A stretch of 64,000 bases of DNA from Longispora fulva (lineage in GTDB: Bacteria; Actinomycetota; Actinomycetes; Mycobacteriales; Micromonosporaceae), in NCBI RefSeq assembly GCF_015751905.1, contig NZ_JADOUF010000001.1, positions 6,882,001 to 6,946,000 of the forward strand. The letters run 5' to 3'. The notes below the pieces were generated by a model that saw nothing but the letters and a program-made list of their open reading frames with translations, made no database searches and was not told where the DNA came from. A program made the translations under genes and the position numbers. Below, piece by piece: positions 43,320-50,454 of this stretch; position 1 is the stretch's first letter, and every line of letters begins with the position of its first letter.

Positions 43320-43427
43320 CTACGCAGTGGCCTTGGCGGGCTTGTCCGGCGCGCAGTGGTCGTACCCGACCATCGGCCGGGCGGTCTCCACAGCCGGGAG
43401 TTCCGGCTTGGCCTTGATGAACGTCAT
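43320..43427 (-). CDS. 35-residue peptide upstream of the TPR gene
   Basis: ATG with GAAGGGA about 6 bases upstream. Composition MTFIKAKPELPAV..., one Cys in GYDHCAPDKP, Ala/Lys-rich end. No signal peptide or membrane segment. Only two bases separate it from the TPR gene, so both are made together. It could be a signalling peptide, a RiPP-like precursor or a small subunit. Confidence 0.6.
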   Translation of the reverse strand: MTFIKAKPELPAVETARPMVGYDHCAPDKPAKATA

Positions 43428-43492
43428 GACCTGTCCCTTCGGGTTGTGTTGCAACCCCCTCCCGGATGAAGGGGGCACATATGTGGGGGCCG

Positions 43493-43981
43493 CTACCGGC
43501 CGTCGCCAACCTCCGGCGCGGCCAAGAGCCCAAGCCCCTGGGCTTCCTCGACGGGGATGACTTCCGTCATGCGGACCCAAATTCGGAGCCCGTCGCCGTC
43601 TGGCACGCGCAGCGATGGCGTGCAGCGCCACCCAGCGAGCCAGGCGAAGTCGCTTTCTTCGTACGGCTCGAAGCCGGTCACCATGAACAGGTACGGGGCG
43701 ACGGCGAACCGTGCGGGGTCATCGAACGGACGCGACCGGCGGTAGGACACTCCGCTACCGCTGGCCCGCGCGTCCTCATAGAACTCGTAGACATCCCGCC
43801 CTGCCCATTCGCTGATGTACACCACTTCGTCTTTGCGGGGTTGGTAGTACGCCGCGTTGAGTGGTCCGGGCTGCACGGCCTTGCGCCAGTCGTACCCCTG
43901 TGGCGGCTCAGTCGGAGAGCGCGGGGGAATCGCCCACTCGTTCGGCGGAACTCCCTTGCGCTGGAAATTTGCGCGCACCAT
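43493..43981 (-). CDS. Hypothetical protein of the regulatory operon
   Basis: 162 residues, aromatic-rich, soluble (RKDEVVYISEWAGRDVYEFY, then VAPYLFMVTGFEPYEESDFA). ATG preceded by GAGGGAGA. No family recognised. It is the first gene of a minus-strand unit with the peptide and the TPR protein. A near-perfect TTGAC-N8-GTCAA site lies 25 bases upstream of its start, in the promoter region. Confidence 0.6.
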   Translation of the reverse strand: MVRANFQRKGVPPNEWAIPPRSPTEPPQGYDWRKAVQPGPLNAAYYQPRKDEVVYISEWAGRDVYEFYEDARASGSGVSYRRSRPFDDPARFAVAPYLFMVTGFEPYEESDFAWLAGWRCTPSLRVPDGDGLRIWVRMTEVIPVEEAQGLGLLAAPEVGDGR

Positions 43982-44005
43982 GCAGGATCTCCCTCAGTGG
44001 ATCAA

Positions 44006-44023
44006 TTGACAGTCGGAAGTCAC
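44006..44023. repeat. TTGAC-N8-GTCAA site 19 (one mismatch), promoter position
   Basis: TTGAC-AGTCGGAA-GTCAC in the gap between 43981 and 44065, just before the operon for the hypothetical protein, the peptide and the TPR protein. It is the best candidate for a simple operator. Confidence 0.65.
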
Positions 44024-44064
44024 GTCAGCGCTTGGGGCGGGTGACAAGGTCGAGGGTGAGAAAG

Positions 44065-44205
44065 CTAGAAGGTCGTCTCTTTCCAGGCGTGGCCGATCCA
44101 GCCGCTAGTCACGACGAAGGCCAAAGCGGCGACGGCAAGCCCAAGGATTGCGCCAGGGTCGCCATCGAGCGCCATTCCACAGACGGAAGCGGCAACCGAT
44201 ATCAT
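44065..44205 (-). CDS. Small single-pass membrane protein
   Basis: 46 residues from the ATG giving MISVAASVCGMAL, with GGGAG 7 bases upstream. One membrane helix (AILGLAVAALAFVVTSGW) and a short charged end. Function unknown; small membrane proteins near phage immunity regions can act in superinfection exclusion, but nothing here proves it. Confidence 0.6.
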   Translation of the reverse strand: MISVAASVCGMALDGDPGAILGLAVAALAFVVTSGWIGHAWKETTF

Positions 44206-44280
44206 CGAAGTACTCCCATCGGGATAGTGATTGTGGGGCGGGGCTCGCATCGATCCCCAGAAGTCCCCGCCCCGCGCGAA

Positions 44281-44637
44281 CTACTCGGCGGACTCGTCCG
44301 CCGCGTCAGTGTTTTCGGTCTTGTCCTTGTTCTTCTCGTCCTCGAAGTACACGCTCATGTCGTCACCTCCGCTCGTGTCCTTGTAGGCGTGAACCGCGAG
44401 AGGGAGAAGGCTCTTCGCGGTCTTCATCGAAACCCCGACGCCCATGGTGCTCGGATCGACAGACGGGGCTTCGTCTCGACAGAGAACGCGACACATGAAG
44501 TACCGACGCCCCTTGTTGTCCAACATCACGACAAACAAAGAGGACCCGAACGCGAACCCGTTTACTTCAAACCGGGTACCCGCCACCGTGAACATTCCGA
44601 GGTGAAGGGGAGCGCTGTAAGTCGTCGGTTGCTTCAT
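44281..44637 (-). CDS. Hypothetical protein with acidic C-terminus
   Basis: 118 residues from an ATG with GAGGAGG 8 bases upstream. A beta-rich N-terminal half (GMFTVAGTRFEVNGFAFGSS) and an acidic, disordered tail (YFEDEKNKDKTENTD). No family recognised. It is divergent from the HTH-TPR regulator, so their 186-base spacer must hold two promoters. Confidence 0.6.
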   Translation of the reverse strand: MKQPTTYSAPLHLGMFTVAGTRFEVNGFAFGSSLFVVMLDNKGRRYFMCRVLCRDEAPSVDPSTMGVGVSMKTAKSLLPLAVHAYKDTSGGDDMSVYFEDEKNKDKTENTDAADESAE

Positions 44638-44796
44638 GGCCGTGTCCTCCTCTCTGAGGGGGCGAGCCCTGCCGGGCCGCTGCGCTTGCGACCATTTGCG
44701 GCTGCGGTTGGCTCGGGGAGTGAAACCTTCCGTCCGGCCCGGGATCGCCCTAGACACAGCGTCACCGAACGGCCACCATCGTTGAAGTAGGCGAAG

Positions 44797-44814
44797 GTTT
44801 ACTACCGTTTACTA
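44797..44814. promoter_or_regulatory. Tandem GTTTACTA boxes before the HTH-TPR regulator
   Basis: GTTTACTA at 44797-44804 and again at 44807-44814, exactly one helical turn apart and 10 bases before the ATG. Suits an autoregulatory operator; the start has no clear ribosome-binding site. Confidence 0.5.
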
Positions 44815-44823
44815 GCTGGGGCC

Positions 44824-45969
44824 ATGACTGACGCTGAGATGCCAACAGGAGCCATGCTCAAGGCATGGCGAAACGATGCCGGGGTGTCCCTGGCCGGGAT
44901 GATCAAGCGCGAGGCGTTCCTGACCAAGGGCTACATGAGCCAGATCGAGAACGGCAAGAAGCCGGTCTCACCGGAGATCGTCGCCGCGTACGACAGAGCG
45001 TTGGGAGGTGACGAGGTGAAGCGAAGGGCTCTGTTGTCCCTGGCCACCGCTGGGGCGATATCACCAGCAACCATGATCGAAGTGATCCGACATGGGCTCG
45101 TCACCGGTCATGGCAACGACTGGGACGCGATCGTTGCGGACTACGCGCGCCGTTTCCTTGTCGACCCTTCCGCCGTGTACGGGGAAGGTCTCGTGTCGGA
45201 GTTGGCGGTTGTCCGCGCGTTGATCAACGATGGTCAGCAGTCATCGGACCTGTACCGCGCTGCCGCCAGCCTGGCCCACTACTACGGGTTGTGGCTGGGC
45301 AACCAAGCTGACCTTGGCAACGCCCATCGGTGGTACCGGTCGTCGATCAGCCTCGCGGACGCGAGCGGCGACGCGGAGGTTCGGACGTACACGCGTGGGC
45401 GCAGCCTGGCTAGAGGGATCTATGAGGGCTACTCCGTGCGCCAGACGCTAGACGGAGCTGCGGAAGTGCTCGCCATGACGCGCCGCCCCACGGTCGGCAA
45501 ATTGGAAGCCCACTCAGCACGGGTCCATGTGTATGCGCTGACCAGGGAAGCGGCCAAGGGCCGCGAGGCTGTCAAGGGCATGGCAGATGTCGCAAGCGCT
45601 CTACCCGCAGACTCGGGGGCAACTGAACGGGTCGCCTTCGTCAATGCGTACGCAGAATGCCGCTACGGCAACCTGAGCGAAGCTGAGGCGGCAGTGTCCA
45701 AGGCTCTGCCAATGCTCCGTGATCGGCCCATGTGGCTTGCAGAGACAAACGTCTACCGAGGCAGGGCGATGGTTGCCGCCGGGCACATCGAAGATGGGCT
45801 TTCTCATGCCCTAGCCACTGTCACTGAACTTCGTCACGACGTTCGGGTGATCGGGGTCGCTGTGCGAGACGTGGTGACAGCCGTGCCGGGGGACTACCGC
45901 TCGGACGCGCTGGAAACCCTCCGGGGGTACGCTGACCCTAACCCCGGCCCCTGGGAGACGCTGAGATGA
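44824..45969 (+). CDS. XRE-type HTH regulator with TPR-like domain
   Basis: 381 residues. The N-terminal HTH (AMLKAWRNDAGVSLAGMIKR ... GYMSQIENGKKPVS) is followed by ~300 residues of helical repeats (LYRAAASLAHYYGLWLGNQ, ALPMLRDRPMWLAETNVYRG). HTH-plus-TPR regulators often respond to peptides or partners. It may be the immunity repressor of this prophage, though related genes also occur as ordinary chromosomal regulators in actinomycetes. Confidence 0.8.
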   Translation: MTDAEMPTGAMLKAWRNDAGVSLAGMIKREAFLTKGYMSQIENGKKPVSPEIVAAYDRALGGDEVKRRALLSLATAGAISPATMIEVIRHGLVTGHGNDWDAIVADYARRFLVDPSAVYGEGLVSELAVVRALINDGQQSSDLYRAAASLAHYYGLWLGNQADLGNAHRWYRSSISLADASGDAEVRTYTRGRSLARGIYEGYSVRQTLDGAAEVLAMTRRPTVGKLEAHSARVHVYALTREAAKGREAVKGMADVASALPADSGATERVAFVNAYAECRYGNLSEAEAAVSKALPMLRDRPMWLAETNVYRGRAMVAAGHIEDGLSHALATVTELRHDVRVIGVAVRDVVTAVPGDYRSDALETLRGYADPNPGPWETLR

Positions 45970-46355
45970 CAAAGCCGCGATACACCCTGCCTGACGTGCT
46001 GGCGGAAGCCGGGAGAGCGTACCGAGAAGGCGCGGATGATCTTGAGCGCAGTGGTGTCCCGTACACCCACAGCGAAGACGGGCTCTTTCATGTCCGCGCC
46101 ATGTACAACCGGGAGACGCTGACAGCCTGCAACTGTGGCGATCACCCGCGACCGGATGACTTCGCCTACGTTGGCGGTGAATCCGTACTGGTTCGGATGC
46201 CTGCGACCAACAGCGATGAGGAACTCTGGCTACCCGCCGTGACGGTCGGGCAAGCGGTCTACCTTCCGAATGTCGGTTGGCGAGTGCGCGTTTCTGGAAC
46301 GATCGTCGGGAGCAATGTTCTTGTTGGCCCCGATGATGTCGAGAAGGATCTTTGA
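45966..46355 (+). CDS. Hypothetical protein coupled to the HTH-TPR regulator
   Basis: 129 residues, ATG overlapping the regulator's stop. Beta-rich C-terminus (WLPAVTVGQAVYLPNVGWRV) and a CNCGDH segment. No family recognised. The overlap suggests it works with the regulator, perhaps as modulator. Confidence 0.65.
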   Translation: MTKPRYTLPDVLAEAGRAYREGADDLERSGVPYTHSEDGLFHVRAMYNRETLTACNCGDHPRPDDFAYVGGESVLVRMPATNSDEELWLPAVTVGQAVYLPNVGWRVRVSGTIVGSNVLVGPDDVEKDL

Positions 46356-46370
46356 TTCTCAGGATTCAGG

Positions 46371-46403
46371 CAAAAGGCCCCCGCTATCAGCGGGGGCCTT
46401 TTG
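46371..46403. terminator. Bidirectional terminator
   Basis: AAAAGGCCCCCGCT-ATC-AGCGGGGGCCTTTT is a perfect 14-bp stem between two convergent genes. Confidence 0.92.
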
Positions 46404-46415
46404 CTCGTTCGGCGG

Positions 46416-46769
46416 TTACTTGCCCGCCTGGGCGTTGTATAGATCAACGATGTCTTGGGAGATCCGCCCCCGACTGGACACCTTGTGCCCGTTCCGCTGC
46501 GCCCACTCCCTGACCGCCTTGTTCTGTTCCTTGTCTGCGGTTGCCGGTACGCGCTGCACAGTCACGGTATGCCGACCGGAAGCGCGCGGCGTTGAGCGCT
46601 GCCGACGCCCGGCAGTGATGTACTTCGCCAGGGCGGCACGAAGCTTCTCGGCGTTCTTCGATGAAAGATCGATGACGTAGGTTGCCCCATCAAGACCGAA
46701 CGTCACGGTTTCATCCGCCTGACCCTGATCTAGGTCATCGATAAGGCTAACGGTGACTTTCTGCGCCAT
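46416..46769 (-). CDS. Lsr2 family nucleoid protein
   Basis: 117 residues. N-terminal dimerisation domain [20 protein letters not shown] and C-terminal DNA-binding domain [20 protein letters not shown] with the minor-groove RGR motif intact. Lsr2 binds AT-rich DNA and silences foreign genes; a phage copy could silence the prophage, modify host silencing, or counter host Lsr2. ATG with GGGGAGA upstream. It diverges from the integrase in the circular form of the phage. Confidence 0.92.
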   Translation of the reverse strand: MAQKVTVSLIDDLDQGQADETVTFGLDGATYVIDLSSKNAEKLRAALAKYITAGRRQRSTPRASGRHTVTVQRVPATADKEQNKAVREWAQRNGHKVSSRGRISQDIVDLYNAQAGK

Positions 46770-46874
46770 GGTGATTCTCCCCGTGTTGGCTTGATCGAAT
46801 TGGACGACCATAGCTCAGGACGTGGCGGACCATGAACCATGTTTCGGTCCTGCATAGACTGTTGTCTTCCCAGC

Positions 46875-46906
46875 AAGCCCCCCGGAGCAACCGGCTTCGG
46901 GGGGTC
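46875..46906. terminator. Terminator-like hairpin upstream of lsr2
   Basis: CCCCCCG (46878-46884) pairs with CGGGGGG (46898-46904) with a 13-base loop; no long T run. Confidence 0.5.
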
Positions 46907-46977
46907 GGGCGCTTTATGGAACTCGCCCCACCGGCCTACCGTGTGTGAACTGCGTCACCTGCGGGCGCGAAGGCGCA

Positions 46978-47003
46978 ACGGGTGACACACGTGTGTCACC
47001 CGT
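46978..47003. repeat. 26-bp perfect palindrome near attR
   Basis: ACGGGTGACACAC followed directly by its reverse complement. No spacer. It lies 165 bases from the crossover in the only non-coding stretch of the attR end. In the circular phage it would be about 210 bases before the integrase start codon. Confidence 0.8.
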
Positions 47004-47046
47004 CGAAGCGGGGGAGTGGAGCCGAGTTGGCCGGTGACCGGAAGCG

Positions 47047-47316
47047 CTAGTTTGCGCTGGTCGTGGCGGGGGTTGCGACGGGTGCGGCTGCTGGGGCGGA
47101 TTCACCCGTGGCCTGCTTCGGGGCCGCAAGCGCCGGCTTGGTGCTCTGTTCCTTATGAGCCCAACCTGAGCCCTTGAACACGACACCCACGGCGGAGAAG
47201 AGTTTGCGCAGCTTGCCGGTGCACTCCGGGCATGTGGTCAGGGCGTCGTCACTGAACGACTGCACGGCCTCGAGCTGGTGACCACACTCGGTGCACGCGT
47301 ACTGGTATGTGGGCAC
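47047..47316 (-). CDS. FmdB-family zinc ribbon protein with phage-encoded C-terminus
   Basis: 89 residues from a GTG with GGAGG 5 bases upstream. The host part PTYQYACTECGHQLEAVQSF ... CPECTGKLRKLF holds the two CxxC pairs of the zinc ribbon and ends at VFKGSG. From there (47047-47167) the sequence is phage: GWAHKEQSTKPALAAPKQ... ending TTSAN. The tail resembles the displaced host tail in composition but lacks the FYxTD motif. Cytosolic; the family role is poorly known. Confidence 0.88.
   Translation of the reverse strand: MPTYQYACTECGHQLEAVQSFSDDALTTCPECTGKLRKLFSAVGVVFKGSGWAHKEQSTKPALAAPKQATGESAPAAAPVATPATTSAN
47168..47172. other. attR core (GAGCC)
   Basis: GAGCC matching attL. Left of it is phage, right is host fmdB. 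The reconstructed attB reads GTGTTCAAGGGCTCCGGCTT on the gene strand. Confidence 0.8.
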
Positions 47317-47381
47317 GTCCGCCTCCGTCTGGCACTCCGACACTGCGAGTGCCAATATTGCGTCAGCCTACCCGCATTCGT

Positions 47382-47948
47382 CTAGTCGACGTGGCGAGGA
47401 AGACACTCAAATCCACCACTCGGGGTGATAACACCGGTCACCGGGCGGTCGTGCGGCTCCGCCGGCACCCGGGGGAGGAACTCCCCGTCGAAGACGACCG
47501 CCACGACGGGTACGCCGGGCCGGACCCTCGCCAGCGCCCGGTCATAGGAGCCCCCGCCCTTGCCCAGCCGGGCCCCGGAGTGGTCGACGGCCAGCGCCGG
47601 CACGATCACCAGGTCGGCCGTCGCGATCGCGTCCACCCCGAGCCGCGGGCCGGACGGCTCCAGCAGGCCGCGCGGGCCGGGCACCAGCGCGCCGCCGGCC
47701 CAGTCCAGATCCAGGTCGTCCAGCAGCACCGGCAGTAACACCCGGGGGCCCAGCGCGTTAGGCAACTCGGGTCCACCGGGTTCACTGCCGACCGGGACGT
47801 AACCGGCGACCGTTCCCGGACGTACCGTCATCAACAGCTCAGCCACCGCGGCCAGAATCCGTTCCGCGGCGAAAGACCTGGCAGTGGCCGGTGTGGCTCT
47901 CCGCGCGGAGAGCAGGGTGGTGCGCAGCGCCGTCTTTTCCGCCAACAT
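47382..47948 (-). CDS. 5-formyltetrahydrofolate cyclo-ligase
   Basis: 188 residues from the ATG giving MLAEKTALR. The family signature GKGGGSYDRALAR (ATP/substrate loop) is near the C-terminus; YVPVGSEPGGPEL near the centre. It converts 5-formyl-THF to 5,10-methenyl-THF with ATP. Alternative in-frame ATGs at 47960 and 47999. It lies just upstream of fmdB on the same strand. Confidence 0.9.
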   Translation of the reverse strand: MLAEKTALRTTLLSARRATPATARSFAAERILAAVAELLMTVRPGTVAGYVPVGSEPGGPELPNALGPRVLLPVLLDDLDLDWAGGALVPGPRGLLEPSGPRLGVDAIATADLVIVPALAVDHSGARLGKGGGSYDRALARVRPGVPVVAVVFDGEFLPRVPAEPHDRPVTGVITPSGGFECLPRHVD

Positions 47949-48036
47949 GGTGCCAAGCATCCCAGGCCCGGAACGCGGGGCGACGGCACTGGGCCCCACG
48001 CACTGCTAGGCCCGGAACGGCACAGGGGGAGGGTCG

Positions 48037-49506
48037 GTGACGCTACGCGCGCGGTTGACCGCGGCGTTCCTGGCCGTCGTGCTCGGCCCCGTGCTGCTCG
48101 GTGCCGTGTTCGTCGGCGGGGCCGTCGCCGCCGTGGGCCGCAGCCGGTCCGCCGAGCGCCTCGAACTCGCCGACTCCACCGCGCGGACCACGATCGAGGC
48201 CCTGTGCGTGAAGCTCCGCGCCGCGGCCGAGACCGCGGCGGTGCAGTCCAACGGCGGACGGACGCCCGGTGTCGCCAGCCAGCTCGTGGTCACCAACCGG
48301 GCCGCCGGGGTGCGGATCCTCGACCCCAGGGGCGCGGTCCTCGACGACGCCGGCGCGCTGCCCGAGCCGTGGTCGGTGTGCGGCGCCCCGGAACCGCAGG
48401 CGCACGGCTCCCTCAACTCCCTGGTCGCGTGGGTGCCGATCCGCGATCCGGACGGTGTCCCCCTGGGGACCGCCGTCGCGGCCGAACCCCTCGACCAGGC
48501 CTTCGTCACCCGGCTCGCCGCCGCCACCGGGGTCGGGGTGACCCTCCTCGACGACCGGGCACTGAGCACCGCCAGGGAGCGCCAGCGACCCGAGATCCGG
48601 GCCGTGACCAGGACCGGCGGCACCGTGGAGACCGCCGGCGGTCTGTACGTCCACCAGCTGGCCGGCGCGCGGCAGCTCCCCCTCGCCCTGTTCGTGGAGC
48701 ACTCCGACCCCCAGGGCCTGTACGCGGCCCTGTTCGGCATCGTCGCCGTCGCGGGCCTGTTGTCGGTGGCCGCGGCGTGGCTGCTGGCCAGGAGCACCAC
48801 CCGGCCACTCGTGGAGCTGGCCCGGGCCGCCGACCGGGTCGCCGACGGGGACCTCGACGCCCGGGTGCCGGTCCGCGGCGACGACGAGCTGGGCCGGCTG
48901 GCCACCGCGTTCAACCGGATGACCCGGGAGACCCAGGGCTACGTCGCGGCCCTGACGGCCAGCCGCGACCAGCTCCGCGAGGCCATGCGGCTGTCGCGGA
49001 CCGACCCGCTGACCGGGCTCGCCAACTACCGGCACCTGGAGGAGTCGCTGCGCTGGGAGGTGGAGAAGACCACCCGGTACGCCAAGCCGCTGTCCGTCAT
49101 CGCCCTCGACCTGGACCTGTTCAAAGAGGTCAACGACACCTACGGCCACCCGGCAGGCGACGCCGTGCTCGTCGAGGTGTCCCGCCGGCTGGAGGGCGAG
49201 ATCCGCGACCTGGACCGCGCGTTCCGCCAGGGCGGCGAGGAGTTCGTGCTGCTGCTGCCGGAGACGGACCTCGACGGGGCGGTCAGCGTGGCCGAACGGC
49301 TCGGCTCCGCGCTGCGCGACGCGCCCGTCCTCGTCGAGCCGGCCGGGCACGCGATCAAGGTGACGGTGTCGATCGGCGTCGCGGTGTACCCGGAGCACGG
49401 CGACACCGGGCCGAAGGTCCTCGCCGCCGCCGACGACGCGCTGTACGCGGCCAAGGCCGCCGGGCGGGACACGTACCGAATCGCGCGTGGCGGTGCGCTC
49501 AGCTGA
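48037..49506 (+). CDS. Diguanylate cyclase with HAMP domain
   Basis: 489 residues. N-terminal membrane helix (~10-32), an extracellular sensor region, a second helix (~230-250), a HAMP segment (TTRPLVELARAADRVADGDL) and a GGDEF domain. The active site is GGEEF, and an RDLD I-site lies five residues before it, so product inhibition is expected. It makes cyclic di-GMP from GTP. Typical start LTGLANYRHLEESL is present. Confidence 0.93.
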   Translation: MTLRARLTAAFLAVVLGPVLLGAVFVGGAVAAVGRSRSAERLELADSTARTTIEALCVKLRAAAETAAVQSNGGRTPGVASQLVVTNRAAGVRILDPRGAVLDDAGALPEPWSVCGAPEPQAHGSLNSLVAWVPIRDPDGVPLGTAVAAEPLDQAFVTRLAAATGVGVTLLDDRALSTARERQRPEIRAVTRTGGTVETAGGLYVHQLAGARQLPLALFVEHSDPQGLYAALFGIVAVAGLLSVAAAWLLARSTTRPLVELARAADRVADGDLDARVPVRGDDELGRLATAFNRMTRETQGYVAALTASRDQLREAMRLSRTDPLTGLANYRHLEESLRWEVEKTTRYAKPLSVIALDLDLFKEVNDTYGHPAGDAVLVEVSRRLEGEIRDLDRAFRQGGEEFVLLLPETDLDGAVSVAERLGSALRDAPVLVEPAGHAIKVTVSIGVAVYPEHGDTGPKVLAAADDALYAAKAAGRDTYRIARGGALS

Positions 49507-49530
49507 CCCTCCGGCCGATAGTCTCGGCAC

Positions 49531-50454
49531 ATGTCCGAGCAGCCGAACACCCCCAGCGCCCCCGCGGCGCACCGGCGCGCCGTCAAGGCGGTCATCCCCG
49601 CCGCAGGTATGGCCACCCGCTTCCTACCAGCGACGAAGGCCGTCCCCAAAGAACTCTTCCCCGTAGTCGACCGCCCGGTGCTGGAGTACATCGTGGGTGA
49701 GGCCGCCTCGGCCGGCATCCGCGACGTGCTGTTGGTGACGGGCAAGGGCAAGACCGCGATGGTCGATCACTTCGACCGCCGTGCCGACGCCGAGGAGCGA
49801 CTCCTCGCGAAGGGCGACCTGGTCCGGCTCGCCGCCGTCCGCCGCCCCGAGGAACTCGCCGACATCTACACCTGCCGTCAACCCGAACCCCTCGGGCTGG
49901 GCCACGCCGTCGGCTGCGCCGAGTCGCACGTCGGCGACCAGCCGTTCGCCGTCCTGCTGGCCGACGAGTTCACCGACGAGGGCGATCCGCTGCTCTCCGA
50001 CATGATCGAACTCCAGGCCCAGAAGGGCGGCATCGTGCTCGCCTTCATCGAGGTGCCCTGGGAGGAGGTCAGCCGGTACGGCGTGGCCTCCGTCGAGCCG
50101 ACCGACGTCGAGGACGTCGTCCGGGTCACCGGCCTGGTGGAGAAGCCGGCCCGCGAGGACGCCCCCAGCAACCTGATCGTCGTCGGCCGGTATGTTCTGC
50201 CGTCGACCATCTTCGAGGCGATCCGCAAGACCGAACCCGGAGCGGGCGGCGAGATCCAGTTGACGGACGCCATGGTGCGGCTGCTCGACGAGGGCACGCC
50301 CGTGCACGGCATCGTGTTCCGCCGGATCCGGCACGACACCGGCCAGCCGGTCGGTTACCTGCAAGCTCTCGTCCGCCTAGCCTGCCAGCGGGAGGACATC
50401 GGCCCGGAACTACGGGGCTGGCTGAAGAATTTTGTGAACACGGAGCTCTCATGA
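49531..50454 (+). CDS. galU: UTP-glucose-1-phosphate uridylyltransferase
   Basis: 307 residues. Nucleotidyltransferase signature AVIPAAGMATRFLPATKAVP and PKELFPVVDRPVLEYIV; VTGLVEKP and GEIQLTDAM further on. It makes UDP-glucose, which also feeds the gal pathway encoded at 3.6-6.6 kb. Overlaps the next gene (ATGA). Confidence 0.95.
   Translation: MSEQPNTPSAPAAHRRAVKAVIPAAGMATRFLPATKAVPKELFPVVDRPVLEYIVGEAASAGIRDVLLVTGKGKTAMVDHFDRRADAEERLLAKGDLVRLAAVRRPEELADIYTCRQPEPLGLGHAVGCAESHVGDQPFAVLLADEFTDEGDPLLSDMIELQAQKGGIVLAFIEVPWEEVSRYGVASVEPTDVEDVVRVTGLVEKPAREDAPSNLIVVGRYVLPSTIFEAIRKTEPGAGGEIQLTDAMVRLLDEGTPVHGIVFRRIRHDTGQPVGYLQALVRLACQREDIGPELRGWLKNFVNTELS

Larger units (their letters stand above)
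9909..47172. mobile_element. Complete siphovirus-type prophage integrated in fmdB
   Basis: About 37.3 kb bounded by GAGCC. It contains integrase, terminase, portal, protease, capsid, tail, lysis, replication and regulatory genes, so all modules of a temperate tailed phage are present. Base composition is visibly less GC-rich than the host, most of all in the integrase. Structural genes are on the minus strand (11.6-28.9 kb), replication genes on the plus strand (29.6-41.6 kb), and a regulatory end lies beside attR. Confidence 0.93.

Noticed and set aside
43466-44790. Long plus-strand open frames over the regulatory module
   Set aside because: The minus-strand genes here have good ribosome-binding sites and sensible composition; the plus frames are Arg-rich shadows.
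9909-47172. CRISPR array or defence island in the accessory region
   Set aside because: The repeats seen are single dispersed palindromes or short clusters, not regularly spaced repeats with unique spacers, and no cas operon is present; the Cas4-like gene is a phage recombination nuclease.
48043-49572. 509-residue minus-strand frame opposite the diguanylate cyclase
   Set aside because: Low-complexity shadow without domains; the plus-strand gene is clear.
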